64,000 nucleotides of DNA from Paraphaeosphaeria minitans (GCA_015832175.1 WJXW01000013.1:682001-746000); one strand, 5' to 3'. Positions 32,701 to 43,329 are shown, counted from the stretch's first letter. Numbers and translations are program-made. Notes: generated by a model from the sequence alone, not told the origin.

Positions 32701-34043
32701 AGAGCGGTAATGCTGAACAACGAGAGGCCATTCGGCATCTCGAAACGGAATTGCTGGCCCTGGAGCCCGAGTTGGAGCGAGCTCAAGCAACGTACAAGGA
32801 CGTTAATCGGCGCGGCAACGAACGAGTCAATCGTGTACAAGAGGAAGCGTCCAAGCTGTCTGACAGTGTTCGCCAGCTTGCTGAAGCAGACCAAGACATA
32901 TCTGCGTACATCGACAAGGGTGGCCCACAGCGTCTGGCCCGAACCCAACATGAGATTGAGAATCTTGTGGTCGACATTAATCAGATGGAGGACGACATGT
33001 CACGTGTCGCACGCGATGTCAAGAAGATCGAAGAAGCTCTGAGTGGTGTCGAGCACACAAAACAATCGATCTTCGACAACCTTCGATATCGAAAGGCCAA
33101 GCGAACTCTAGGGACACTCGCAAAGGAAATCGAAGCTTTGGAAAAACAGAACGCTGAGGCAGATCAAGCGCATTGGACTGCAGAGGGAGACAGGTGGGAC
33201 GCTGAGTATCAGCTTTTGCATGTACGAGTCATCGAGCTGAGCACCACGATGAAACAGCTCGATATGCAACTCGTGGAAGATACCAAGGAGTACAATAAGT
33301 ATTACAAAAACGCGGCGAGCGACTACCGCAAGGCTCACATTACAGTGGAGACCACGAAGGCAGCCTGCGATGATTTAAGCCGATACGGCAGCGCGCTTGA
33401 GCAGGCAATCTTGAAATTCCACACGATCAAGATGGATGAGATCAACAAGATCATTGACGAGCTTTGGCGCAACGCATACCAAGGAACCGATGTCGACACT
33501 GTGCGAATCCGATCCGACAACGACGGAGGCGCCCGCAACCGCACCTACAACTACCGCGTCGTCATGGTCAAGCGCGACAACGAGATGGATATGCGTGGCC
33601 GCTGCAGCGCTGGGCAAAAGGTCCTCGCGTCCATCGTGATTCGCCTCGCGCTCGCCGAATGCTTCGGTACCAACTGTGGGCTCATCGCGCTCGATGAGCC
33701 CACGACCAATCTCGACCAGCAGAACATTAGAGGGCTCGCCGAGAGTCTTTCACAGATCATCCAGATCCGCCGTAAGCAAGCCAACTTCCAGCTGTTGGTC
33801 ATCACGCACGACGAACAGTTCTTGCGCGAGATGAACTGCGCCGACTACACTGATGTATATTGGCGCGTGGGTCGGGATAAAGAGCAACAGAGCTACATCG
33901 AGCGCCAGAACATTGCTGAGGTGAGTGCCCTTCTTCCACCATACATGCTTACGATCGAGCGCAAGTACCTGCAGAATCGTGATGTTTGGCCCGACTGTTT
34001 ACCTTGTTGTCACATTCACTCATTAAATTGATAGGTCGCCTGA
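29729..34043 (+). CDS. RAD50: RAD50, double-strand break repair ATPase
   Basis: A 1306-residue SMC-like ATPase of the Mre11-Rad50-Nbs1/Xrs2 complex, which senses, tethers and resects DNA breaks. Exons 29729-29760, 29867-29957, 30132-33920, 34035-34043. Exon 1 gives MSRIERMQIQ; exon 2 carries Walker A GWNGSGKT (34-41), split from TIIECLKYATTGELP by intron 2. Long coiled coils fill about 180-1100 around the zinc hook CRLC near residue 683. The ABC signature (RCSAGQKVLAS) and Walker B (LIALDEPTTNLD) lie at about 1198-1235. The last intron (114 nt) ends at TTGATAG, and the final 9-nt exon adds only V-A-stop, matching the conserved NIAEV ending. Intron 2 (174 nt) is mostly a tandem repeat. Confidence 0.95.
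29992..30131 (+). repeat. 36-bp tandem repeat filling RAD50 intron 2
   Basis: Four copies of about 36 bp, the first two nearly identical (CGCACGTGACAGCTGGCCAT plus a CT-rich end), the last two diverged. Each copy carries a CACGTG palindrome: 29997-30002, 30033-30038, 30069-30074 and 30104-30109. The final copy's CT-rich end (CATCTCCAG) is the splice acceptor of exon 3. Confidence 0.9.
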
Positions 34044-34818
34044 TCCTTAGACCTGGACAATCCCAACGACAACGAGTGCGTAACGACCAAGTGACCAAGC
34101 AACGGCATTTGGGTGGGCGTGACGGGGCATGATTCTTTGGGTGGTTGGCTTGCGTTTATCGCGATGGCATGGATTCAGAGGCGCTGGGGATCTGACACTG
34201 CATAGTGAGGCGTACGTATGTATCTAGTATCTACTGTGAGCGATATTTAATACAACCCATTCCGCTTGGACGGGAAATTGATCCTTTACATGTCACGAGC
34301 AGCGCCACCAACGTAGCGTACAGTACGGATCGTACTCTGTGCTGTAGAGCAGTACTCCGTACGTACATACAGGTAATGCGACCTGTATAGGGCTTTGTAC
34401 ATACGTACTTCTCAGGATTACAGAGTATTAGGTAGTATAAATTTTTAGGCTTAGTTGTTAGCCAATCTAGGCTACGTCTAGCTAATTTAGGCTTTGTTAT
34501 ACTGATTTATTAGGCCAGCTTTACTGTCGATATATACTGAACCATCCGATCTTAGTTACACAGCATTGTTAAACCTGGTGAAAATCCCCCAACGTTCAAG
34601 ACGCATTGTCCTTGTTTAGTCCTTCACGATGAAAGGATCATTGATCCATATGACCCGTGGTTATAACATGGTCCTCAGGAGAAGAAGAAAAGAAATTCCT
34701 TAAACAAAGCATCTCAGCCAGATAGTGAGTTCAAACCAGTATAAGGTCGAACCAGCACCACATTCCTGTCACTACACATCTGGTCTATACCAGCCGGTCT
34801 TCCAACCGGTCTTTCCAA
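34044..34818. other. Intergenic, A+T-rich with GTAC-rich inverted repeats
   Basis: 775 bp. From 34205 to 34420 GTAC/TACG words recur and form small palindromes, for example AGTACGGATCGTACT around 34322. From 34430 to 34530 a degenerate TTAGGCT-like word recurs in an A+T-rich context. This could be a decayed mobile element, but no ends or coding remain. Confidence 0.4.
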
Positions 34819-36252
34819 ATGGATACGTCTGAGGTCAGTGACGTGCTGCCGAGCGCAGGCGTCTCATCTCATCAGCAGTTGCCCCTGTCCGTCTCACCCT
34901 TCGACGATGCTTCTTCAGTGGCTTCAGATCACTCTTCTCGCCAAGCGTTCTCTGATATACGCTTTATAAAGGACCATGTGTTCCAAGAACTCCTTCTAGC
35001 AGCCGTTGATCCAGACCACCAGTTTCATTCTAGCGACTGCCAAGTCCTCGGACGAGTGGAGGGGACGTACAACCACTGCGTTGGCCTAAAGCTAACCGAC
35101 GGACGCAAGTATGTCATAAAGGTCCCCGCTCAAGGAGTTCCCCAGCTCTGGACCGAATGGGACGCTCGCATTCTGCGCAGCGAGGTCAATACGATGGAGT
35201 TCCTCCGACGCCATACCAACATCCCTATCATGCAGGTCTTCGACTGGGACGACACATGTGAAAACCATTTAAGCGCTCCCTACATGATCCAAGAGTGCGC
35301 TCGGGGTATCCCGGCGGGAAAGCTCTTCTCCGTTCCCACAGACGATGATTCAGGCCCTGTCGTCGAGGAATCCGCCGCCGTCCTCGAGCGGCGGCAAATT
35401 TTTCTCCGCGATCTCGCCTTCAATATGGCAGAGCTGCAGAAGTTCACCTTCAACGCGAGCGGTATGCTTGCTTTCGACGACGATCCCGATGCGCCCACCG
35501 TAGGCCCTTGGTACGAGTTCCTCCTTCATACTCCCAAGGAGTTCCAACCCTACGACAACACTCATGCGTGGCTTTCCTCGCGGATAAACAAGCAAATCTC
35601 CAATACCAAGGAACACCTCGCCCAACACCCCGGTACCGACCCCTACACCATGGAAGAGAAGGTGCGCAAGACTCAGCTGCTCGACGGTCTCGCGCTGTTC
35701 TGCGATTCTGCATACAACGCCTTCCCTGGTCCCAAGCTGCCAACCGATGCCCCAGAGACATTCGTGCTGAACCACCCCGACCTCGATTTCCAGAACATCT
35801 ACGTCGACCACACCGGCGCCATCGTAGGGATCATCGACTGGCAAGGCACACGCGTCGTCCCTCGCCCAATCGGCTTCGCATCCCTCCCGCTCTGCCTGTG
35901 CGCCGACTGGGAGTCCGACTACAACCTTCAAGAACGCCATGCGCCTTGGATTCTGCGTTCCTACCGCGAAGATTACATCCACTATTTGAAAGAAGCCCTC
36001 GCCCCGACGAGCTGCGCCGACATCAAGTTCACACGCCACTCGGCCTGGTATTGGTTCGCGGCCAACGCGGTGATGGGGTATTCGGACCAGACGCTTTTGA
36101 ATTTCGCGGTGCGGACGATGCGGGAGGTGGAGTTTCTTCGGGTCTTTGAGGGGACCGATGCGTTTCTGGAGTATCTGAGGAAGGAAGGACAGTTTGCGGA
36201 TGCATTGGAGGTGCTGAGACGGGAGGTTGCGCGCATGTATGATCCAGCTTAG
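34819..36252 (+). CDS. Aminoglycoside phosphotransferase-family (APH) kinase-like protein, copy 1
   Basis: A 477-residue intronless protein with the eukaryotic-kinase-like APH fold. The N-lobe has a beta-strand pair YNHCVGLKLTDGRKYVIKVP with the ATP-binding Lys, then TEWDARILRSEVNTMEFLRRH and the hinge APYMIQECARG. The catalytic loop HPDLDFQN starts near residue 319, and the metal-binding Asp lies in IIDWQG, near 340. Fungal members of this very large family phosphorylate unknown small molecules; resistance to aminoglycosides is not implied. It is a paralogue of the gene at 38767-40296: both share the CF-D-W (FDWDD / YEWDD) hinge, the PTVG block, DLDxQNI and GFASLPL. Confidence 0.85.
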   Translation: MDTSEVSDVLPSAGVSSHQQLPLSVSPFDDASSVASDHSSRQAFSDIRFIKDHVFQELLLAAVDPDHQFHSSDCQVLGRVEGTYNHCVGLKLTDGRKYVIKVPAQGVPQLWTEWDARILRSEVNTMEFLRRHTNIPIMQVFDWDDTCENHLSAPYMIQECARGIPAGKLFSVPTDDDSGPVVEESAAVLERRQIFLRDLAFNMAELQKFTFNASGMLAFDDDPDAPTVGPWYEFLLHTPKEFQPYDNTHAWLSSRINKQISNTKEHLAQHPGTDPYTMEEKVRKTQLLDGLALFCDSAYNAFPGPKLPTDAPETFVLNHPDLDFQNIYVDHTGAIVGIIDWQGTRVVPRPIGFASLPLCLCADWESDYNLQERHAPWILRSYREDYIHYLKEALAPTSCADIKFTRHSAWYWFAANAVMGYSDQTLLNFAVRTMREVEFLRVFEGTDAFLEYLRKEGQFADALEVLRREVARMYDPA

Positions 36253-37568
36253 AGCCAAGGAGATGGACTTCGTATCGTGCGGGGTGTTTTCTTTTTACAA
36301 CAAGGGGATGTAGTTGATATGCACGGCGGATTGCGAAGTCTGTAGTTCGATTGGCGTTGGTGTTGTTCTGGCGTCCATCATAATGCTTTTGGAGCACCTT
36401 ATCTAGAATGCGATCTTGAATTGAGATGATTCTACCCTTCATACATCTCTGTGCGCTGTAAACTCTCCTTGCTGCGTTCGTGCAGTTTGTGAATGTACAG
36501 TGTATCACTTTTGAAAGTATCGCCAAGATTACCAGCGCTACCTGCAGGAGGCAATGGGTTCAGCCTACTCACCCGAGGAAGAAGACGACGATACTAGATT
36601 CACTTCCGTCTTGAATGCGCAACCATCGACAGTTCTTGCTGTGGTTTGGGCGGGAGGAGTGGCGGGGGAAGGATGAAAGGAACTCGCCTACACAATCTGT
36701 TCATGTAGTTACTACGTCGGTCTTCGCATTGTATTGTTGATACTTCATATCCTAGGATAGTATAGCGTATTGCAACAAAAGTAACTGGTGTCTTTCATTC
36801 TTTATCTTCCAGAACTTCTCTTTGACACCCGTCCGTCATCACATGCCGTGCATTCAAACAATTGGATTATCTTACACTTTTGGTGAACCGAACCTGCTAT
36901 GTTTCCTACTTTATTCACCATCCCATATCCGCCCATGATTATTCGCCAGTGATATCAGGTGCCAAGCACAAGGCCTAGTTGCTGGGAAAACAACTGTTCT
37001 TCCAACCTGACTCATTACCCATCGTATATTTGTCGATTATTGTGCAAAACTAACATAGCGACCTTGCAATATTGTATGCTGAAGATTATATTGTCCAGAG
37101 AGGAACGTAATATTTTGAGAATGATATGTCGACCACGATAATCAACAGTACGCAGAGACTGTAGTCTGATTATACTGACCCTGTTTAGAAGCACCGAATT
37201 TGGTAATGAGCAACATTAATGATATCAACCGTGAATGGGTGAAATCCTAAATCAATCATGTTTTTAAGAAACAGATATTATTAAGGCTATTGATGCGGTG
37301 CTATACGCAAAGAAGATGAAGGCAGTGGACAGGGGAAAATCAAATAAAAATCAAACTCTACACGTGAGTTCAATACTCACAGGGAACAGCCTTCACATTG
37401 AGGCGAAGCGCCGAAGTGTGTCCAGTACGTTTTCTTCGCGACGCTATGCCGACAGGATAGGCCAAAACATGTTAGCGGTCGGCAGTTATGAAGATGATGA
37501 CCTCAATGCCGCTGATTATCGGGTGCATCATGGCCTCTGAGATCTTCTCTGTCGCCATCCCAGCTTTA
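36253..37568. other. Intergenic, convergent, A+T-rich
   Basis: About 1.3 kb between the first APH-like gene and the small Cys/His protein gene. The part from 36700 to 37300 is A+T-rich with nothing recognised. Confidence 0.5.
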
Positions 37569-38177
37569 CTAATCCCGCATGCTGGCACCCTTCGTGGTCT
37601 TTGCTGCCATTTTCGCGGCCTTAGTCCCGTACTTCATCGGCATCTTAGAGCCAGCCTTATTGGGGCCCTTTGTAGTCGACTCTGCCCTGGCCTTGGTCAT
37701 AGCCTCGTGTCTATCGCGCTTGGTAGCAATTGCTTTCTCCTTGTTCAGCTGGTTGTACTGTTCATAGCTCAGATCCAATTTAGACTCAGGCTCTTTTATC
37801 TCCAGTGCCAGCTGCTGAGCTTTGTCGGCGAGTGCCAATTCCTCCAAGGCTTCAGCAATGTGCTTATTGTTTTTCCAATGCTCCTTAATAATCGTGTTAA
37901 AGTCATGATCGTAATGATGAGTGCCGCAGCCGTTGGGGCTCTTCGGGCAGAAACGCTCACCGCAAATGTCTTCCTTGTCCTTGATGTCTATAAGAGCAAC
38001 ACAGAAAGCAAAGTGTAGCTCCCTGTAGCACTGGGACTTGGGCTTACTCTTGCAAACGCTGCAATGGTGAGTTAGTCCTACGTTCTTCGTTCGGATATTG
38101 TGCACGTTCAAATCCAGCCGAGCGTCCCAGTGGCCACGATACAGCAACTGCAATTCTTCGTTACCTAGCTTAATCAT
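37569..38177 (-). CDS. Small Cys/His-rich protein with basic tail, unknown function
   Basis: A 202-residue intronless protein from the ATG at 38177. No known family was recognised. Residues 38-90 hold a metal-site-like pattern: HHCSVC, then SQC and FAFC, then ICGERFC and NGCGTHHYDHDF. That is eight cysteines and several histidines in about 50 residues, enough for two zinc ions. A helical stretch (IIKEHWKNNKHIAEALEELALADKAQQLALEIKE) follows. The last 60 residues are Lys-rich (KAGSKMPMKYGTKAAKMAAK), like a nucleic-acid-binding tail. It sits between the two APH-like paralogues, transcribed toward the first and divergent from the second. I infer a zinc-binding, possibly nuclear protein. Confidence 0.65.
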   Translation of the reverse strand: MIKLGNEELQLLYRGHWDARLDLNVHNIRTKNVGLTHHCSVCKSKPKSQCYRELHFAFCVALIDIKDKEDICGERFCPKSPNGCGTHHYDHDFNTIIKEHWKNNKHIAEALEELALADKAQQLALEIKEPESKLDLSYEQYNQLNKEKAIATKRDRHEAMTKARAESTTKGPNKAGSKMPMKYGTKAAKMAAKTTKGASMRD

Positions 38178-38766
38178 GTTTGTCTGTGGATCGTGTTTTT
38201 GGTTGTGAAGGAGAAATTCTGGTTGCGTAGTTCAAGTGTTTGGGGTAGACTGGGGAAGAAGGTTGTTTTCGTGTTTGTTGTAGCTCAATTGAGTGAGCTC
38301 GGGCAGGATATATACGTATCAAGACCGAGTGATCATAGTCAAGGATCTTACATACTGATCTCACAACATGCAAGAAAAAAGGACCAGCGACGTGAACAGT
38401 TCAGGCCAGCATGTGTCAAGATAGAACTCCACATTGTTTACAGCGTGTAAGTTTACTGAGAGGATCTGTTCTTCTTTGACAAAGAATGAACTGTTCGATT
38501 CAAAACTTTCCTTTCACCATCTTTAACACCATTGTTAACGCATGAATGCGAGCGCATTCCATAAAACGACGAGGCGCCCTATTCACTTTTCATTCAGTCA
38601 ACCTTCCAACTGAGATAACGTACCAACATTAACAACCCTTCCCAGCAGCCAACGACATCTTTCTCAAATCCGGACCGACTTCTAAGAAGAAATCGTAGCC
38701 TCATTGTGGGTTGATCCCAGCCTTGAGCAGACCACTACGAACTCCTCAGCTCGAAATAAACCAAGA
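38178..38766. promoter_or_regulatory. Divergent upstream region
   Basis: 589 bp between the start codons of the Cys/His protein (minus) and the second APH-like gene (plus), so it must hold both promoters. No specific site is recognised. Confidence 0.5.
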
Positions 38767-40296
38767 ATGTCCATTCTTTGCAACATGCCGAAGTGGCCTT
38801 CCATTGACCTGATGCTCAAATTTTTCAGCAAGTCTACCTTGAACTTGGCAGATGTCCCAGTATCCCACGAACCATATATGCAAGAGCAAGAGCAAGGGCA
38901 AGAGGCTTCGTTCTCAAACATATCCAACAACCTATCAAAAACCTCGGCCTACAAGGAGCATGTTCGCTCCATTGATGACAGTCTGTTCATCAAACTGATT
39001 TTGAGCATCTGGGATCCAGAGGGGCATAACGGGCTCCTTGTTAAGGTGGTTAGTCATAATGAGGGCGCTTACAACTATTGCGTGACATTGCAGTTGGACG
39101 AAGACGAAGACCAGATGGTTGTACGGGTCCCTTTCGAAGGCACGCGTGAGACCTGGACTGACGACCATGCGTTTGAATTTCGTACCGAAGTCACGAACCA
39201 GAAATATCTTTGCAACAAGACCAAGATCCCAGTGCCGTCTGTCTATGAATGGGATGACGGGTTTGACAACATTATTGGCGCTCCATTTATCATTATGCCG
39301 AAGATCTATGGTTCGGATGCCTTCAATAACCTCTGGTTTGAAGAGGACATGTGGGATTGGATGGACAACGGTAAGGTGATCATTCGGGGCGCGGGTAGCC
39401 CGTCACCTGAATTGGAGGGTAAGCGTCTACAATTCCTCCAGGATCTCGCAAAGCTCATGGCGGACCTCCAGAACCACGAATTTGACAAGATTGGAGCCTT
39501 GCATATTGAGGATCGCTGGGACGCAGCACCTCCGACGGTGGGCCATTACTTTCAACACTCTCTAGACGGGAGCTTGATCAAGACTGGTCCATTTTCTTCT
39601 ACAGCTGAGTATCTCGAGCACAAGAAGCAGGAGATTTATGAGCGGGACATCAGTTATGCTAAGGATGAAGAGGAGGCTTGGGAGGCGCAGGGGATGCAGA
39701 AGATCGGTGCAATCATCTGCGATGCTTTGCCCCGCTCTGTGAATAAGCCAATTACCGACGCCGCGTATGAGACCACCCCAGAGACATTCGTTCTTGCACA
39801 CCCTGATCTCGACCTGCAAAACATCTTTGTCAACGAGCACGGTAAGATCACCGGCATCATCGACTGGAATGGGCTTCGCACTGTACCACGCTGGGCCGGG
39901 TTTGCGAGCCTACCGCTCTTCCTCCGCAAGGACTTTGACGAAGCCTACGAATGTCGTCAAGAACATTCTGCTAAGTACTCACTCATGCCCTGGCACCTTG
40001 AGCCCTATAAAAAGGCATACCACCGCTATCTTAAAGAAGCACTGGATCCTGAGGGCACCGGTAGCTACAACGATGCTGCATGGACGCTCGAGTCGGGTGC
40101 AACCTGTGCCGCGGTCGAGGCTTTAGAGAGTGTGTGGTATCGTAATGCGACCATTCAACGTCTGCTAAAGGAACTGCCGCAGTTGAGGGGCTTGGATCTC
40201 CCTGGTCTAAGGGTGCGTTTCGGGCTTCCAGGTGGGTGGCCAGATGCCGAAGCTGTGGTGAAGAAGGCATTCACATCTTTATTTGCGCATTCGTAA
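38767..40296 (+). CDS. APH-family kinase-like protein, copy 2
   Basis: A 509-residue protein from the first in-frame ATG (38767); the frame extends upstream without an ATG. Same fold as the gene at 34819. The N-lobe reads YNYCVTLQLDEDEDQMVVRVPF, in which the usual VIKVP lysine position is VVRVP (Arg in place of Lys). Then come TEVTNQKYLCNKTKIPVPSV and the hinge APFIIMPKIYG. The catalytic loop HPDLDLQN starts near residue 345, followed by GIIDWNG and GFASLPLF. The C-terminal helical domain is longer than in copy 1. The two genes are about 2.5 kb apart in the same orientation, a dispersed tandem duplication of some age. Confidence 0.83.
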   Translation: MSILCNMPKWPSIDLMLKFFSKSTLNLADVPVSHEPYMQEQEQGQEASFSNISNNLSKTSAYKEHVRSIDDSLFIKLILSIWDPEGHNGLLVKVVSHNEGAYNYCVTLQLDEDEDQMVVRVPFEGTRETWTDDHAFEFRTEVTNQKYLCNKTKIPVPSVYEWDDGFDNIIGAPFIIMPKIYGSDAFNNLWFEEDMWDWMDNGKVIIRGAGSPSPELEGKRLQFLQDLAKLMADLQNHEFDKIGALHIEDRWDAAPPTVGHYFQHSLDGSLIKTGPFSSTAEYLEHKKQEIYERDISYAKDEEEAWEAQGMQKIGAIICDALPRSVNKPITDAAYETTPETFVLAHPDLDLQNIFVNEHGKITGIIDWNGLRTVPRWAGFASLPLFLRKDFDEAYECRQEHSAKYSLMPWHLEPYKKAYHRYLKEALDPEGTGSYNDAAWTLESGATCAAVEALESVWYRNATIQRLLKELPQLRGLDLPGLRVRFGLPGGWPDAEAVVKKAFTSLFAHS

Positions 40297-41401
40297 ATTC
40301 TGATGGTATTCAGGGAGGTTCTTTGGTTTCATTTGATTTGATCGTGCTGCATTAGACTGGTTATTAATCTGCAATTGTAGACACATACACACAATACGTT
40401 CAAACAGCGCGGAAGCGCACGGATTGGCACAGACTCGTGAATATGTCAGAGTTCATGTCCTCGATGATGCACTCAGGTACCTACTCTGCGCCTGTACCAA
40501 AGCCGTGGGCCCTGTTGCACTGTGTTTCCTTTTCACTTAGCATTCTGTGCAACCGGTCGACGATGCTAAAGTCGCTGTAATCATTGACGAGGGGACGCTG
40601 CCTAGCACGTGCGCAAAACCCCAAGATGAGTTTAATGAGGGACAGCGCGTCACGTGCTATTCTGATTCCCGATGTCATGTGAGCTTTTCTCCATGATTTG
40701 CACGCACCCAACCACCCAGACCACGCACATGGAGCCGGGATCCAACAAGGTGCTCTTGGCTGGAAAGATATAAAACCTGCAAGTCCTTGTGCACTGGAGT
40801 CGATATCTGGAGCCAGAAATGCGTACCTAGGTTTTCCCTCTCGAACTTCGCACAGTCACTGTTACAACAAAGATTTACGCATCAATGATACCCCTCCAAA
40901 CAACTTTGTAACCTCGTTGCTCTTGTGGCTTCTGACCCAAGACAAGCTTTGAGCACGTGATATGTGTTGCGGACCAAGCCGGCGCCAAGACGGTGGAGTG
41001 ATGGCGTCAACATGACATTTCTCGAAATCCCATCTCGATGTTTCCCCCCCAGGCGATCTGACAGCCCCTGCACACCACGAGGCAACGTACTGCCGCTCTC
41101 GTCTCGTTGGCCGCCGATAGCCATCTGCCGACGACTCTTTGACAGAGTCATGACGTGTTGGTTCGCTCTTTGCAGCTTGTATTGCAGGGACGAGTAATAG
41201 GTTTGCCGTACACGGGACGTGAGCGCACTGCAGTGTAGAGGATCACCTGTAGATATGTCATAGCTATGTATTGCTTTGTTTAGGACTATTGAAATGCTTC
41301 GCCTTCCTGTACTCTCTCCCTCTCTCTCCATACATCTCTACGAAATTTCCCGTGATACTCGTCCTACTACTTGAGATACTACCCAATCGAAATCGCCCAA
41401 C
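40297..41401. other. Intergenic; ADH promoter
   Basis: About 1.1 kb without recognised coding content. The last 130 bp before 41402 contain a CT-rich stretch (41310-41340), a usual fungal transcription start context. Confidence 0.5.
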
Positions 41402-42791
41402 ATGGCTATGTCCCAAGCAGCTCTCAAGGCTGAGCAGGCTATCGGCCACGGCGACAATGCCACAACTGTGCAGGATGTCACGAACCCTGACATCGCACCG
41501 AATGCCACTGGCGAGGGCAAGATGAAGGCGCTCGCCTGGATGGGCAAGAACAAAGTCGAGATGATCGAGGCTTCAAAACCGAGGATTATGGAACCGAAAG
41601 ACGTCATCCTGAAGATCACTGGCTCGACCGTGTGCGGATCCGATTTGCATCTTCTCCACGGAAGCGTAGTGGAGCTGCAGAAAGGCGACATCCTCGGTCA
41701 CGAGTTCTGCGGTATTGTCGACGAGATTGGCAGCGAAGTGACAAAGCTGAGGAAAGGGTACGTGTTATGTTGCGCCATGCACGGGCACACAACCTGACAT
41801 GATCAATAGACAGCGCGTTGTAGCTTCCTTCCAGATCGCCTGCGGTAATTGTTACTATTGCGACAAGAAGCTCTCTTCGCAATGCGAAAAGACCAATTCA
41901 AACACCATTGAAAACGCCATGTACGGTGGACGCACAGCCGGCATGTTCGGATACTCACATTTCACCGGTGGCTTCGCTGGCGGCCAGTCAGAGTACACTC
42001 GTGTTCCCTACGGTGATATCAACCTCCTCCCTCTTCCCGATAGTGTCCCCGACGAGAAAGGCCTTTACCTTTCCGACGTTCTATGCACTAGCTGGCACGC
42101 GGTCGTCGATACTGGTGTGAAGAAGGGCGACGTTGTTGCCATCTGGGGTGCTGGACCCATTGGACAAATGGCAGCTGAATTCTCGTTGATGAATGGTGCC
42201 TCGCGCGTCATCATGATTGACCAGAACTGGCGATTGGACTTTGTGAAGGACCGTTACCCCCACGTCGACACGCTTGACTTCTCAACTCTGACCAAGGGTG
42301 AGAGCGTCACAAGCAAGCTCAAGGAGATGTGCAACGACCGCGGTCCCGACGTCAGCATTGAGTGCGCAGCAGGCGAGTACGCAAAGGGCTGGGCCCACTA
42401 CTTCGAGATGATGCTTGGCTTGGAGACCGACACCAGCGAGCTGATCAACGAGATGATTACATCTACCCGTAACTTCGGCAGCTGCGGTATAACCGGCGTG
42501 TACGTCGGTTTCACCAACCATTTCAATATCGGTTCCTTGATGGAGCGCGGTATTCGTCTCATCGGCAACGGTCAAGCACCCGTCCACCTTTACTGGGAGT
42601 CTCTTTTGAAGATGGTCGAAGAGGGCAAGATTGACCCGCTCAAGATGGTTACGCACCGTGTCAGGCTCGAGGATCTCGACAAGGTCTACTACAAGTTTGA
42701 GGAGAAGGCAGACGGCATGCAGAAGGTCTTTGTGGAGACTAGGTTCAGTGCACCGGCATGCAAGGGCAGCCCTGAGCTGAAGAGGTATTAA
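41402..42791 (+). CDS. Zinc-dependent alcohol dehydrogenase (MDR family)
   Basis: A 445-residue medium-chain dehydrogenase. Exons 41402-41757 and 41810-42791; the 52-nt intron (GTACGT..CAATAG) is phase 2 and joins LRKG to QRVVASF. The catalytic zinc site uses Cys near residue 78 (TVCGSDLHLL) and His 100 with Glu 101 (LGHEF). Four structural-zinc cysteines lie in CGNCYYC and SQC. The NAD-binding site is IWGAGPIGQMA, followed by an acidic MIDQN. It resembles the fungal group near S. pombe SPAC1198.01-like zinc ADHs and glutathione-independent formaldehyde dehydrogenases. Oxidation of formaldehyde or another short aldehyde or alcohol is likely, but the substrate is not proven. The extended N-terminus (about 35 residues) has no clear targeting signal. 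Confidence 0.87.
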
Positions 42792-43329
42792 GCCTGGAAC
42801 CGAATATGGATATTGAATTATGAGAAGCCGATATCAGTACGATTGTAAATATACCACTTGACAAATACCAACATAATCACTTTCAACACATCGGCGGAAA
42901 GCTCACGTTCGATCTAACTGAATTGGTTAGTTAATTTGTCTATCTAATCATTCAAACCTGTGAAATCATTCAAACCTGTCAAATGTGGAAACAAGGGTCC
43001 ATGGTATATAGATCATCTATCGCGTACTTGTGAAAGAGTTCTCTTAAAAGAGTTCTCTTTTGCACATGCGCCTGCACGCCACATGAAATCATTCAAACCT
43101 GTCAAATCATTCAAACCTGTCAAATCATTCATACCTGTGAAAACATCCGACACGTTCCACCCATCCGAAGCGAATTTTACGATATTTACACCGCATAATT
43201 ATGTCTCAGGTCGCTGGCCTGTCGCAATCTCACATCACTTCAAGCGAGCTACAGTGGGACCAGACGAGTTCATTGCATACGATTTCTTTCATCACTTCCA
43301 ACGCTCTTGTTTAACACTCGCGGGAGACC
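42792..43329. other. Convergent gap between the zinc ADH and CE1 genes
   Basis: 538 bp between two 3' ends. It contains the 18-bp repeat blocks described separately (42946-43140); the rest shows no gene. Confidence 0.5.
42946..43140 (+). repeat. 18-bp repeat in two blocks (two and three copies)
   Basis: Unit AATCATTCAAACCTGTCA. Copies at 42946-42963, 42964-42981, 43087-43104, 43105-43122 and a slightly changed one at 43123-43140. The blocks are separated by 105 bp of unrelated sequence. The unit length is a multiple of three, so one open frame through it reads repeated KSFKPV. Confidence 0.9.

Noticed and set aside
38101..38115. GTTCAAATCC-like word suggesting a tRNA B box
   Set aside because: It lies inside the coding frame of the Cys/His protein and no A box or acceptor stem surrounds it.
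34819..40296. Reading the APH-like genes as antibiotic resistance genes
   Set aside because: Fungal APH-fold proteins are a broad family with mostly unknown substrates; nothing here points to aminoglycosides.
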